Both the position numbers and the translations under genes were made by a program. Positions 32,301-40,221 of a DNA stretch of 64,000 nucleotides are shown piece by piece. Source of the DNA: Prorocentrum cordatum (Eukaryota; Sar; Dinophyceae; Prorocentrales; Prorocentraceae). The stretch spans positions 1 through 64,000 of the forward strand of contig CAUYUJ010018067.1 of the NCBI GenBank assembly GCA_963575745.1, in the 5' to 3' direction. Numbering within the stretch: the first letter of the stretch is position 1; every line of letters starts with the position of its first letter. The notes beneath the pieces are model-generated. The model did not search any database. It was not told where the DNA came from and worked only from the letters and a program-made list of their open reading frames with translations.

Positions 32301-34251
32301 ACCTCCCAATCGTCGCCGCCGTGATGAAGCGCCCAGCGGCGGCGATGTCGATCAAGCGGCCCGCTGCAGCGCAGGCCATGGCAGGGGGGAGAGGAGTATA
32401 CGAGAAGGCTCAGGATCACGAAGACGACGAGGAGGAGGATGAGGAGGAGGAGGAGGAGGAAGAGTCAGGAAGAACAGGGGAGCAAGCTGAAAGGACATGG
32501 GCGGAACGAGGAGAGCGGAGAGGACGAGGAGAGTGACGAGACGGGGGAGGAGAAGGAGGAGGAGGGTGCGGAGGAGGAGGAGGGGGAGGAGGAGGAAGGA
32601 GGACGAGGAGAAGGAGGGGGAGGAGGAGGAGGAGGAGGAGGGATGGATGGGGGTTGATGAGGCTAGGGAGGAGGATCGATGAGCAGGCGGCCCCGCAGGG
32701 CAAGCCGAACAAGCAGGCGAGGCGCAAGCCAACCAAGGAGGAGGCCGACGGCAAGGTCGCCAAGGAGGAGGCCGACGGCGAGGCCGCCAAGGAGGAGGCC
32801 GACGGCGAGGTCGCCAAGGGGGAGGCCGACGGCGAGGCCGCAGAGGACGTCGCAGAGGACGACGCCGAGGAGATCGCAGAGGACGCCGAGGAGATCACAG
32901 AGGACGCCGAGGAGATCGCAGAGGACGAGGGCGAGCTCGCAGAGGAAGCCGAGGCGATCGCAGAGGACGCCGATGAGATCGCAGAGGACGCCGAGGCGAT
33001 CGCAGAGGACGCCGAGGCGATCGCAGAGGGCGCCGAGGCGATCGCAGAGGACGCCGAGGCGATCGCAGAGGACGCCAAGGAGATCGCAGAGGACGCAGAG
33101 GAGATCGCAGAGGACGAGGCGATCGCAGAGGACGCAGATGAGATCGCAGAGGTCAAGCCCCACGCGCGCGCCACAGTGCACATGATGATTGGCCCCGACG
33201 AGAAGGCGTGCGAGTTCAAGCAGAAGAGGGCGGCAGGGTGAAACCAGCATCCTTTCTTCTCTCCATCCTCCACCTCCAAGGCTTCATCCTCCTCCTCCTC
33301 GAGTTCCTCCCTAAGTTTCTCGTCCTGCTCGCAACCTCCTCCTCCTCCTCCTCCTCCTCCGCGTCCTCCTCCCGCTCTTATTATTCCTCATCTTCAGCCT
33401 CCTCCTCCGAAGGGCAAGCATCGCTACGAACGATGTCCGCCGCGTGCTGCTGGTTGCGCTGCTGCTGCTGCTTCTCATGCTATTCCCCATCCTGTTGCCT
33501 TCACCATCATGCTGATCCTCATGCTCCTGTTGCTGCTCCTGCTCGAGGTCAGGCTGATGCTCATGCGCGTGCTGGCCCTGCTGCTCCTTCCCCCCCTCCT
33601 CGGCCTCAGACTGGAGGAGGGGGGGTAGCATGATGAGAGTAGCCAAAACTATTCCAGCAGGAGGGCTAGCGAATCGATCAGCTGCGTGGACTACCGTGAG
33701 AAAGTGAAAGGTGCCAAATGGTATCAGTTCGTCTCCGTGATGGACAAAACGTGGCCAGAAGCGATGGGCGACGACGGAGCCAAGACGAGCCTGAGCAACT
33801 TACTGATGAAGGCTCCGTGGGCATTGATCGGAAGGAAGACGAGACTAAGATGAGAACCGGGACAAGTAAGGATGATGAGGATGGGGAGGGTGGTGGAGGA
33901 GGGGCGACGGATCCTCGAGGAGGCGCACAGGGCATGAGAAGGAAGAGGAGGAAAGCTAAGAAGGGGGAGGAGGAGGAGGAGGAGGCGGAGGAGGAGGGGG
34001 AGGAGAAGGAGGGGGATCGAGGAGGAGGAGGAGGGTCGAGGAGGAGGAGGAGGTAAGAGAAGAGGAAGGTGGATGAGGATGAGGGGAGATCATGAGTGGA
34101 AAAGGAATGAGGACGACGACAGGCCACGATGCACAAGAACCTCACTATGTGCAACATCGACAAGAAGAAGGCGACCAGCATCAGGGATGACATCCAGACT
34201 GAGATGATCACTGGCGGTGTAAAGGCGGTGGAGAAGTATTGTACGCTGTAG
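28378..34251 (+). CDS. Fifteen-exon gene, unrecognised acidic/basic repeat protein (5' exon missing)
   Basis: Exons by reading: 28378-28449, 28559-28623, 29429-29506, 29729-29765, 30030-30100, 30364-30435, 30621-30757, 30819-30863, 31056-31158, 31511-31606, 31802-31977, 32236-32374, 32687-33237, 33670-33811, 34123-34251 (TAG). All 14 junctions keep phase and give 636 codons from the first complete codon; nine introns start GC, five GT, all end AG. The protein has a charged N-terminal half, nuclear-signal-like MKRPAAA and IKRPAAA (exon 12), then EEADGEVAK repeats and a run of acidic heptads (IAEDAEE type) in exon 13, likely a coiled coil. Exons 14-15 are globular-looking (KGAKWYQFVSVMDKTW). 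No family recognised. The first exon and some splice choices (exons 10 and 11) are uncertain. Confidence 0.7.
28624..29428 (+). other. Intron 2 with complementary CTC and GAG arrays
   Basis: This GC-AG intron of 805 nt holds (CTC)n at 28628-28775, then (GAG)n at 28790-28960, then GAT/GGT repeats to about 29370. The CTC and GAG arrays meet at CTCCTCCTAGGAG, so the transcript could fold into a long stem. Confidence 0.6.
29648..29720 (+). repeat. Intronic hairpin H1 (intron 3)
   Basis: GCCAAGTGACGTTCAGGG (29665-29682) pairs perfectly with 29685-29702 across a 2-nt loop. Imperfect pairing extends to about 30-bp arms. Confidence 0.85.
29965..30016 (+). repeat. Intronic hairpin H2 (intron 4), perfect 52-bp palindrome
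   Basis: Zero-loop palindrome centred on AGATCT (30-nt side arms include CAATGCCCAAGCC). All 26 pairs match. It overlaps the second of two direct repeats of GAGAGGCTTCAATGCCCAAG at 29930 and 29957. Confidence 0.9.
30464..30511 (+). repeat. Intronic hairpin H3 (intron 6), 48-bp palindrome, one mismatch
   Basis: Centred on GAGCTCGAGCTC with arms containing GGTAGTTTTGAGCTC. There is one C/A mispair. A partial extra arm follows at 30511-30535. Confidence 0.9.
30561..30600 (+). repeat. Intronic hairpin H4 (intron 6), perfect 40-bp palindrome
   Basis: CTGATGGTAGTTTTGAGCTC followed by its exact reverse complement, with no loop. It has the same arm sequence as H3, 50 bp away in the same intron. Confidence 0.95.
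31191..31225 (+). repeat. Intronic hairpin H5 (intron 9)
   Basis: CCATCCCGAGCT (31191-31202) pairs perfectly with AGCTCGGGATGG (31214-31225). The loop is 11 nt. Confidence 0.85.
31251..31294 (+). repeat. Intronic hairpin H6 (intron 9), 44-bp palindrome, one mismatch
   Basis: Arms start GATGTATCTGGATCG and the centre is CTCCTCGAGGAG. The only unpaired position is A/A at 31266 and 31279. It abuts H7 with no gap. Confidence 0.9.
31295..31346 (+). repeat. Intronic hairpin H7 (intron 9), 52-bp palindrome with two G-T pairs
   Basis: ATGCGTCACCCCCC pairs with GGGGGGTGACGCAT around an AGATCTAGATCTAGATCT-type centre. The two non-Watson-Crick pairs (31309/31332 and 31312/31329) are both G-T, so they would be G-U wobbles in the sense transcript. 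Confidence 0.9.
32106..32156 (+). repeat. Intronic hairpin H8 (intron 11)
   Basis: GAGGATGGGGTTCGAGCT (32106-32123) pairs with AGCTCGAACCCCGTCCTC (32139-32156) over a 15-nt loop. The single exception, 32111/32151, is T-G, a wobble pair in the transcript. Confidence 0.9.
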
Positions 34252-34548
34252 GATCGATCGAGGGATCACGAGCACGATGAAACCGATATCTATTCTGAAC
34301 TCGATCGAGGTCCCAGGAATTAATCAGGGTCGAACCTGCTCGACATCGGTCTGCGCTGCAGCGGCTTGCTGGCAGCGTCGACCGAGCTCGAGTAGGATGA
34401 ACCTGGGGCCTCGATTGAGCTCAGGACCTCTGTCGGTGGCATCGGGCTGCGGACCCCGCTTCAGGGTATCCACGGGTCTTGCGAGTTCGACGGGATGCAC
34501 TAACACGAATGTGCTATTGGTGGGGGAGGGGGTGCAGGGGCTACCTTC
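34252..34548. other. Convergent intergenic spacer with imperfect inverted repeat
   Basis: ACTCGATCGAGGTCCC (about 34300) is partly complementary to GGGGCCTCGATTGAGCTC (about 34405). The spacer separates the 3' ends of two convergent genes. No other feature is seen. Confidence 0.35.
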
Positions 34549-35913
34549 TTACGCCTCCGATTCTCTCGAGGCCTCCGTCTCGCGGACGCGGCGATCTGCC
34601 CTCCCCACAACGGCCCTGGACACCTTCTGTGAAGGCTTGTAGATCACGTAGCCGCACCTGTACGGCGCGTTGCACTCGCACGTCGGCGGCTTGGGCAGCA
34701 CGGCGGGCTTTGGCACGGCAGCCGCGGGTCGCCGCATGGCAGGGGGCCGCGCCTTCTTCATTGGCACAGCCCCCTCGGCGTCTTCGACGCCTGCCCCGCC
34801 CTCGGCGTCACCGACGCCTTCGCCAGCCGCGGAGGGGCGCTTCCTCGCCTTGGCGGTCTTGGCCTTCTTGGCGAGGAGCGCCCTGAGCTTCTCCTCCTCG
34901 TCGGTCAGGTCTGGCTCGGGCTCAGCATCGCGCGGCTCATCGCGCGGCTCCTCGCGCGGCGGAAGCTTCGGCTCCTGCTGCGGCTCCTCGCGCGGCGGGA
35001 GCTTTGGCTTCGGGGGCTCCAGCTCCACGCGCGGCTGCGCAGGCGGCTCGGGCGGCCTGAGAGCCGCGGCCGCCGAGTTGGCGAAGAGCGCCGCGCACAG
35101 CGGTGCACCGAACAGGGCCTGCATGACTTGCAACTGCCCGCCAGCCGTAGGGTCTGGGGCTGTCATTGGGGGCGCTGCAGCTGCAGGCGAGGTCTTCGCC
35201 GCGCAACGCCTGCTCGACTTCCTCGCGTAGTCTGGCGCGTCCGTCTGGATCTCCTCCAAGGCGGGCCCATCGTCCTTGTAAGCTGATTTCCACCACGGCG
35301 CAGCCGACATGTCCTCGATGCGGTCGAAGTTCCACACCGTGGCGTGCCCAAGCGTGGACCAACCCTTGCACGTGATGGCCTTGGAGATGGCACCCTTCAC
35401 CTCTCCGAGGAGCCTGAGCCAATCGCCCCCATGCCCCTTGCCGCTGCCCCACGCCACGAGCGCGGCCATCTTGCCCTTGGAGCTCTCGGAGAGCGTGTGG
35501 GCGCCGATCAGCTTGCACCGAGCGGCGACCAGGCGTATGCACGCCTTCTCACTCAGGTCGCCGCTCTTCAGCGATTTGATCTCGCTCGCCGTGAAGACCC
35601 TCGATGCAATGCTAATCTCTTGCCATTGCTTGGATCCGCCTGGCATTGACAACATGCCTGTCTTGGTCCCGACGCTCTGGCACAAGCGTGCGATGTTCTC
35701 TTGAGTCCAAGTGTTCAGCGAGTGCTCCCTGATTGTTTTCACCAAGGCTGTCGCCTCGTCAGTACTGATCTGTGACAGGTTGTTGATCTTCATGAGGAGG
35801 CTGTCGTACTGGTGCTGGGCCACGGCTGATGGGCACAGGCCACATGCGATTTGTGTCGATACCCACTCTGACATGTGCTGCAGTTCCGCGCGGAGGTTCG
35901 GAACCGTCGTCAT
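34549..35913 (-). CDS. Intronless gene, 454-residue protein with Pro/Glu-rich middle and basic RRPAAA tail
   Basis: A single open frame runs from the ATG at 35913-35911 to the stop at 34549. Residues 1-240 look globular (NLSQISTDEATALVKTIREH, then SEIKSLKSGDLSEKACIRLV and a WLRLLGEVKGAISKAITCKG segment). Residues about 255-350 are Ala/Pro/Glu-rich with PKLPPREEP repeats. Residues 365-430 carry AKKAKTAKARKRPSAAG and PAMRRPAAAVPKP, likely nuclear-localisation signals. Near the end is a small Cys cluster (CECNAPYRCGYVIY). No family is recognised. The KRPSAA/RRPAAA tracts echo those of the convergent 15-exon gene. The start codon lies at the centre of a 52-bp palindrome, and an in-frame start at the internal Met 14 is an alternative. 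Confidence 0.75.
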   Translation of the reverse strand: MTTVPNLRAELQHMSEWVSTQIACGLCPSAVAQHQYDSLLMKINNLSQISTDEATALVKTIREHSLNTWTQENIARLCQSVGTKTGMLSMPGGSKQWQEISIASRVFTASEIKSLKSGDLSEKACIRLVAARCKLIGAHTLSESSKGKMAALVAWGSGKGHGGDWLRLLGEVKGAISKAITCKGWSTLGHATVWNFDRIEDMSAAPWWKSAYKDDGPALEEIQTDAPDYARKSSRRCAAKTSPAAAAPPMTAPDPTAGGQLQVMQALFGAPLCAALFANSAAAALRPPEPPAQPRVELEPPKPKLPPREEPQQEPKLPPREEPRDEPRDAEPEPDLTDEEEKLRALLAKKAKTAKARKRPSAAGEGVGDAEGGAGVEDAEGAVPMKKARPPAMRRPAAAVPKPAVLPKPPTCECNAPYRCGYVIYKPSQKVSRAVVGRADRRVRETEASRESEA

Positions 35914-35939
35914 ATGACGACAGTTCCGAACCTTCGCGC
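35888..35939. promoter_or_regulatory. 52-bp palindrome centred on the start codon of the 34.5-35.9 kb gene
   Basis: The arms GTTCGGAACCGTCGTCAT and ATGACGACAGTTCCGAAC fold with no loop; two of 26 pairs are imperfect. The minus-strand ATG (35913-35911) begins exactly past the centre, so the first seven codons form one arm. In the mRNA the AUG would sit at the tip of a stem of about 26 bp. It could be a translational control structure or a fold-back duplication of the gene's 5' end. Confidence 0.8.
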
Positions 35940-36640
35940 CTCGCGCCTCGCGATAGGTCGCGCCTCGCGAAAGATCGCGCCTCGCGATAGATCGCGATCG
36001 ATCGCGATCGAGCCCAAATGGCTATGCGACGCGGGCCTGTGTGATCTATATTCGAAACGAGAACCCGACACCAACTGATGCCAACTTGCAATGCCCCACG
36101 CATCGAAGATTGGTGTCGGATGGCAGTGCGAGTCTACCACCTGCAACGGGTTGCATGCATCTTGGCATACATAGAACCGACGCGTATATGGCGATGTAAG
36201 TGTTGCCGCGTCGCGTATCCCCGCCAGCCCATCCGACCCGAACGAAGAGCGCAGACCACCTGCAGTTGTTATCATCATATGTCTCATCATCATTTTCGTT
36301 AAGTGCGCGCGCGCTGATGCCGAGGGGACGGTCCAAGACATCACTCACAGAACTGGCGTTCTGGATTTAACCTCACCAGTCGGGAGCATCCCAAAGTCGC
36401 GATCCTCCGTATCCTCCTCCTCTTCCGCCTCATCCTCCTCATCTTCCCCTCCTCATCCCTCTCCTCCTCCCCGTTGCGGCCTTGGGGCTCTATATGTGGT
36501 TCCTCTTGGGGTTTTGGTGCTGCGTCATCCTACAGATATCGTGAGGCGTCGGATGATCCTATGACGCGAAAAGGCGGAAACGCATAGCACCAATGCCATT
36601 CAGAGTGCGAAGCAGTTGTGAGGGAGCGATGGGGGGGGGG
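35940..36640. other. Upstream region with TCGCGCCTCGCGA repeats, no gene
   Basis: 35936-36010 holds repeated CGCGCCTCGCGATAG words and GATCGCGATCGATCGCGATC palindromic runs. A copy of the CGCGTATCCC.GCCAGCCCATC motif is at 36210. The rest shows no coding signal. Confidence 0.45.
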
Positions 36641-36860
36641 GCACGGCTTAGTAGCGTAGTAGGATGGGCAAGAGCATCAGCACCAGCAGCAACAGGAGGA
36701 CAACGACGAGGAGGGACGAAGAGGGAATGATGTGATGGGGAGGACGAGGATGGGGATGAGGATGAGGATGGGGAGGGAGGGGGGAGGCGGAGGCGGAGGA
36801 GGAGGGAGGAGGAGGAGAAGGGGGAAGATGAGGAGGAGGACGAGGCACCTGCGCTATCAT
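36641..36860. repeat. GGA/GAT microsatellite
   Basis: Imperfect GAGGAT and GGA repeats, purest at 36740-36845. Confidence 0.8.
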
Positions 36861-36950
36861 GCCGACATTATCATCCCAGACTCATCTTGCATTGATGCAT
36901 GCAGGTTTTTTCTCTGACCCCTCCGCCCGTCGTCCGTCGCCCCCGCACCC

Positions 36951-37387
36951 CTAGCGGGCATCGCGCTCGGCGCGCGCCAGCTCAGTCTCGGCCCGAACGT
37001 GGGCCGCGCTCGCATCATCCGCGTCGAGCAGCGCGTTCATCCACGCGTCCTTGCTCTTCAAAAACGCATTGAACCTCTTCTCTGCCTATCGGGGGGGGAG
37101 GGAGGGGGGCGATCGCACGGAGGCGGGTGGGACTGGCGACGCCGATGGGGCCATTGACTAAGGGGGTGGGCTCGAGAGCCCATCCCCTCCCCCCTGGCCT
37201 CGAGGGGCCCTTGTGTTGTTGTTAGTTAACAACCGCCTGCCTTCTTCTCAGCCTGCGTCTTCGCTGCTTTGGCATGCTTCAATGCCGCCTTGGCAGTCTT
37301 CACTGACCGCTGGCGTTCCTGCTTTTCATCCTGCAGCTCAAAGCGCACCTGCGCTTCCATCGCGATCGTCTTCGCTGATTTTCCCAT
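36951..37387 (-). CDS. Two-exon gene, 93-residue Ala/Lys/Glu-rich helical protein
   Basis: Exon 1 is 37387-37241 (ATG at 37387-37385, starting MGKSAKTIAMEAQVRF) and exon 2 is 37085-36951 (TAG at 36953-36951). The intron of 155 nt starts GC and ends AG. Both sides read AG then GCAG (exon end AAG|GCAGG, acceptor ATAG|GCAGAG) and the phase is 0. The protein is almost wholly helix-forming, with Ala, Lys, Glu and Arg and few prolines (AALKHAKAAKTQAEKK; ETELARAERDAR), suggesting a short coiled coil. It lies head-to-head with a similar small gene at 37805, with 417 bp between the two start codons. The function is unknown. Confidence 0.7.
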
Positions 37388-37804
37388 GGACACGTGAACC
37401 ACAAATGGGGGCGCGTAAGCCACGCGTGAACTGGTTCGCAAAGGTGGGCGAATGAACCACAAATGCTGCTGACGGTTTGCCAAACGTTCAGCCCCGCCAT
37501 CGTTGGCGACATGTAGTAAGCTGGGGGGGGGGGGGGCGCGAGAGGTGTGAACAGGAGAGGGGTCGAGATGAGGAGGCGGCTGGGGGTGGACATGCAACGG
37601 GAGTGCCCGATCACGGCGTCGATGTAGTGGGGGGGGGGGGGGGGTATGAGTAGGGCAGTGATGTGTGATCACATGGTTGGCACTCATGCCATGCGACCGC
37701 GTCGCAGACTACATGCGTTTTCACGCAGCCGAGTTGGTTGAGGGCTGAGAGAACGCAGCTTGTAAGCTGCGGCGCGCGCGCGTGTGTACGCGACTATGCC
37801 TGCC
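37388..37804. promoter_or_regulatory. Shared upstream region of two divergent small genes
   Basis: The 417-bp spacer contains two poly(G) runs (37520-37536 and 37629-37643). No TATA box or other known promoter element is recognisable. Shared control of the two genes is inferred only from the arrangement. Confidence 0.3.
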
Positions 37805-38554
37805 ATGTCAGCCGACTTGAAGGCGCTGCGTGCCAAGCACCGCAAGGAGGACACGGAGCACTTCAATGAAAGGTTGGATACCCTGATCAGGCACAAGCAG
37901 CATTGCCAGAATATGTCCAAAACGGCGGACCGCAAGGCAGCCAGTATCTCATGCATGACATGTTGCAAGTGGTTGCAATCCATTCACGTCGAAATATATT
38001 TGCTGATTAGAGCATAAACGTTTGGGCATCACCCGATGCAGTTGTATGCATGTTCGGTTGTGTTGAAACGCATTGCAATCGGCTGCGAGTAGTTCGCGTC
38101 GAAGGGCGCACTTGTGACACTATGGGGGGGGGGGGGGGGGGGCGTTGAGGCAGCGCCCAATGCAGTCGTATGCATGCGCGTTCGGTTGCGTTGACACGCA
38201 GGTATGTACTATCATGATGTCAGGGTGTGAAATTGGTTGTGTAATGGCTTGGCGTTGCGACTGTGGTCGCATGGTCTCAAGCGGTTGGGCGAACGGTCGC
38301 ACTTAGCAACGGCGTGTCAACGCCACGTCTGAACCCCGTCCATGCCCACTCGAAAGGCAGACGCTGCATACAAGAAGATGGAGAAGCTCGTGAAGAAGGC
38401 GGAGCAGGCCGCGGATTCGTTCACGTTGCTCTTGGACAACGCCAAGATGTGTAAGGGTGCGGTTGATCGGGCGAATAATCGCCTTGTGGAGGCAGGTGCT
38501 GCCGATCGTGCGCGGGGGCGCAAAGCCTTGGGTATCGGTGAATACGCCGCCTGA
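37805..38554 (+). CDS. Two-exon gene, 109-residue helical protein
   Basis: Exon 1 is 37805-37936 (MSADLKALRAKHRKEDTEHF start) and exon 2 is 38357-38554 (TGA). The 420-nt intron is GC-AG at phase 0, with AAG|GCAGCC at the donor and AAAG|GCAGAC at the acceptor. The protein is Ala/Lys/Arg-rich and predicted helical throughout (MEKLVKKAEQAADSFTLLLD). The size, the phase-0 intron after a Lys codon, the GCAG boundary repeat and the composition match the divergent neighbour at 36951-37387. The two may be distant paralogues. The function is unknown. Confidence 0.75.
37937..38356 (+). other. Intron with internal duplication and poly(G)
   Basis: GATGCAGTTGTATGCATG...TTCGGTTGTGTTGA (about 38036) recurs as AATGCAGTCGTATGCATG...TTCGGTTGCGTTGA (about 38159). 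Eighteen G residues lie at about 38125-38142. Confidence 0.6.
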
Positions 38555-38679
38555 GTGTGGGTGTCGGGGCGTACTTAGATGGGGGCTCGTTGGGGTTGTG
38601 CGTGCAAACGCATGTATGCGAGCCTTCAGGTTCTCGTTGCAGCTTTTCGCGCGATAAAGCACCCTGCGGAGAGACCGAT

Positions 38680-39570
38680 GACACGAATACGAATGAGGAC
38701 GAGGAGAAATAAGAATAGGATGAGGAGGGTTAGGCGGTGGAGGTGAATGAGACGGAGAAGGAGGATGATGGGGATGAGAATGGTGAGGAGGGATAGGGAG
38801 GAGGAGAAGGAGGACGAGGATGAGGAGAAGGGGGAGGGCGATCAGGAGGAGGAACAGGATGAGACGCCCCCGCAGTCGTCTCCGCCGCCGTCGAACTCGT
38901 CGCAGCCAGCTCGTCGCCACCAACTCTTCGCCGTCGCCGTCGCTATCGGAGCCGCCATGGCAATTGCTCCTCCTCATCTTCTTCCCCCTCCTCCTCCTCC
39001 TCCTCCCCATCGTCCCCCTCTTCCTCCGCGTGCTCCTTGTCCTGCTCCTCCTCATGCTCCTCCTCCTACTCATCCTCATCCTCGTTGTCGTTCAATCGTG
39101 GTCGTCACGGTGGCCGCCGCCCTCTCCTGCACCGCGCGCGCAGATGACGGCGCAGGCGACGGCTTCGACGGCGACGGCGGGAACGAGGAGGAGACATGAT
39201 GAGAATGAAGAGGGTGAGAATGAGACGGAGTAAGAATGAGGAGAATGAGGATGATGAGGAGGAGAATGAGGATGAGGAAGAGGAGGCAGAGGAGGGGGAG
39301 GAGGTGGGGGAAGATGAGGAGGGTGATGAGGCGGAGGAGAAGGAGGAGGAGGAGGAGGAGGCGGCGGCGGAGGAGGAGGAGGAGGAGGAGGATAAAGGTA
39401 GGAGGGGGAGGATGAGGATGAGGGGGAGGATGGGCCTTCCCCTCCTCCTCCTCCTCCTCACCCCCCACCTCCTCCTCAGAATCCTCCCCCCTCTCCTTCT
39501 CCTTGTCCTCCTTCTCCCGCGCATCCTCCTCTCATCCCACTTCCCCTTATTCTCGCTCACGCCACGCTCA
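38680..39570. repeat. GGA/GAT/CTC mixed microsatellite
   Basis: Purine-rich GAGGAT repeats (38690-38860), a short mixed segment with CTC runs (38960-39080), GAGGA repeats (39185-39430), then CTC (39435-39540). A GCCGTCGAACTCGTCGCAGC-like island at 38885-38960 may be exonic but has no partner. Confidence 0.75.
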
Positions 39571-39708
39571 TGCATCACTTATCAACATGATCCAGCGCAG
39601 CCGCGGGCAGCGCAGCCAAGCAGACAAGCCAATTCTAGGCGCAACGTCGACCACGAGCGAGATGGAGACCCTCGAAGTTTACTCTAAACATGAGCTCAAA
39701 CCCTTGGT

Positions 39709-40001
39709 GTCGTATGTCAGAATCTCACATGCGACAAATCTGTCGTATGTCAGAATCTTACATACGACAAATCTGTCGTATGTCAGAATCTTACATACGA
39801 CAACGTTGTCGTATGTAAGAATCGTACATACGACATCTCGCTCTTATATATCATAAGGATTCTATTAACACATCCGTCGTATGTTAGAATCTTACATACG
39901 ACAACGGTGTCGCATGTAAGAATCTTACATACGACAACTTTGTCGTATGTTAGAATCTTACATACGACAACTGCGTCGTATGTTAGAATCTTACATACGA
40001 C
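39709..40001. repeat. Eight 27-bp hairpin units at a 33-bp period
   Basis: Each unit is a near-palindrome, consensus GTCGTATGT(T/A/C)AGAATC then TTACATACGAC. Starts are 39709, 39742, 39775, 39808, 39876, 39909, 39942 and 39975. The spacing is exactly 33 bp, with one 68-bp step that omits a unit. Linkers are 6-7 bp and variable. The array lies between the 3' ends of two genes in convergent orientation (38554 and 40222). Confidence 0.95.
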
Positions 40002-40221
40002 AACCCCCACCATAATAGATCATGCCCGACGGAGGAGAGGCAGCGCGCGGTCTAGAATGAACTCCACGCTTGCTGCCGCGCTGGTGGCGGCACATTAATG
40101 CGACAGCGGCGGCTTCGGCGCCGCTTTGGTAGTGGTGTCTGGCGCTACTGATCAGCGGCGAACAGCCGCCTCCGCCCAGATGTCGGGAGGAGGAACACAT
40201 TACATATCCAGTTCTTGGCCC

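Noticed and set aside
37226-37687. 153-codon minus-strand ORF as an intronless gene
   Set aside because: Its N-terminal part is low-complexity Pro/His from poly(C/G) flanks. The two-exon model starting at 37387 gives a coherent protein and clean splice phases.
39709-40001. CRISPR array
   Set aside because: The repeats are palindromic and regularly spaced, but spacers are only 6-7 bp and there are no cas genes. The genome is eukaryotic.
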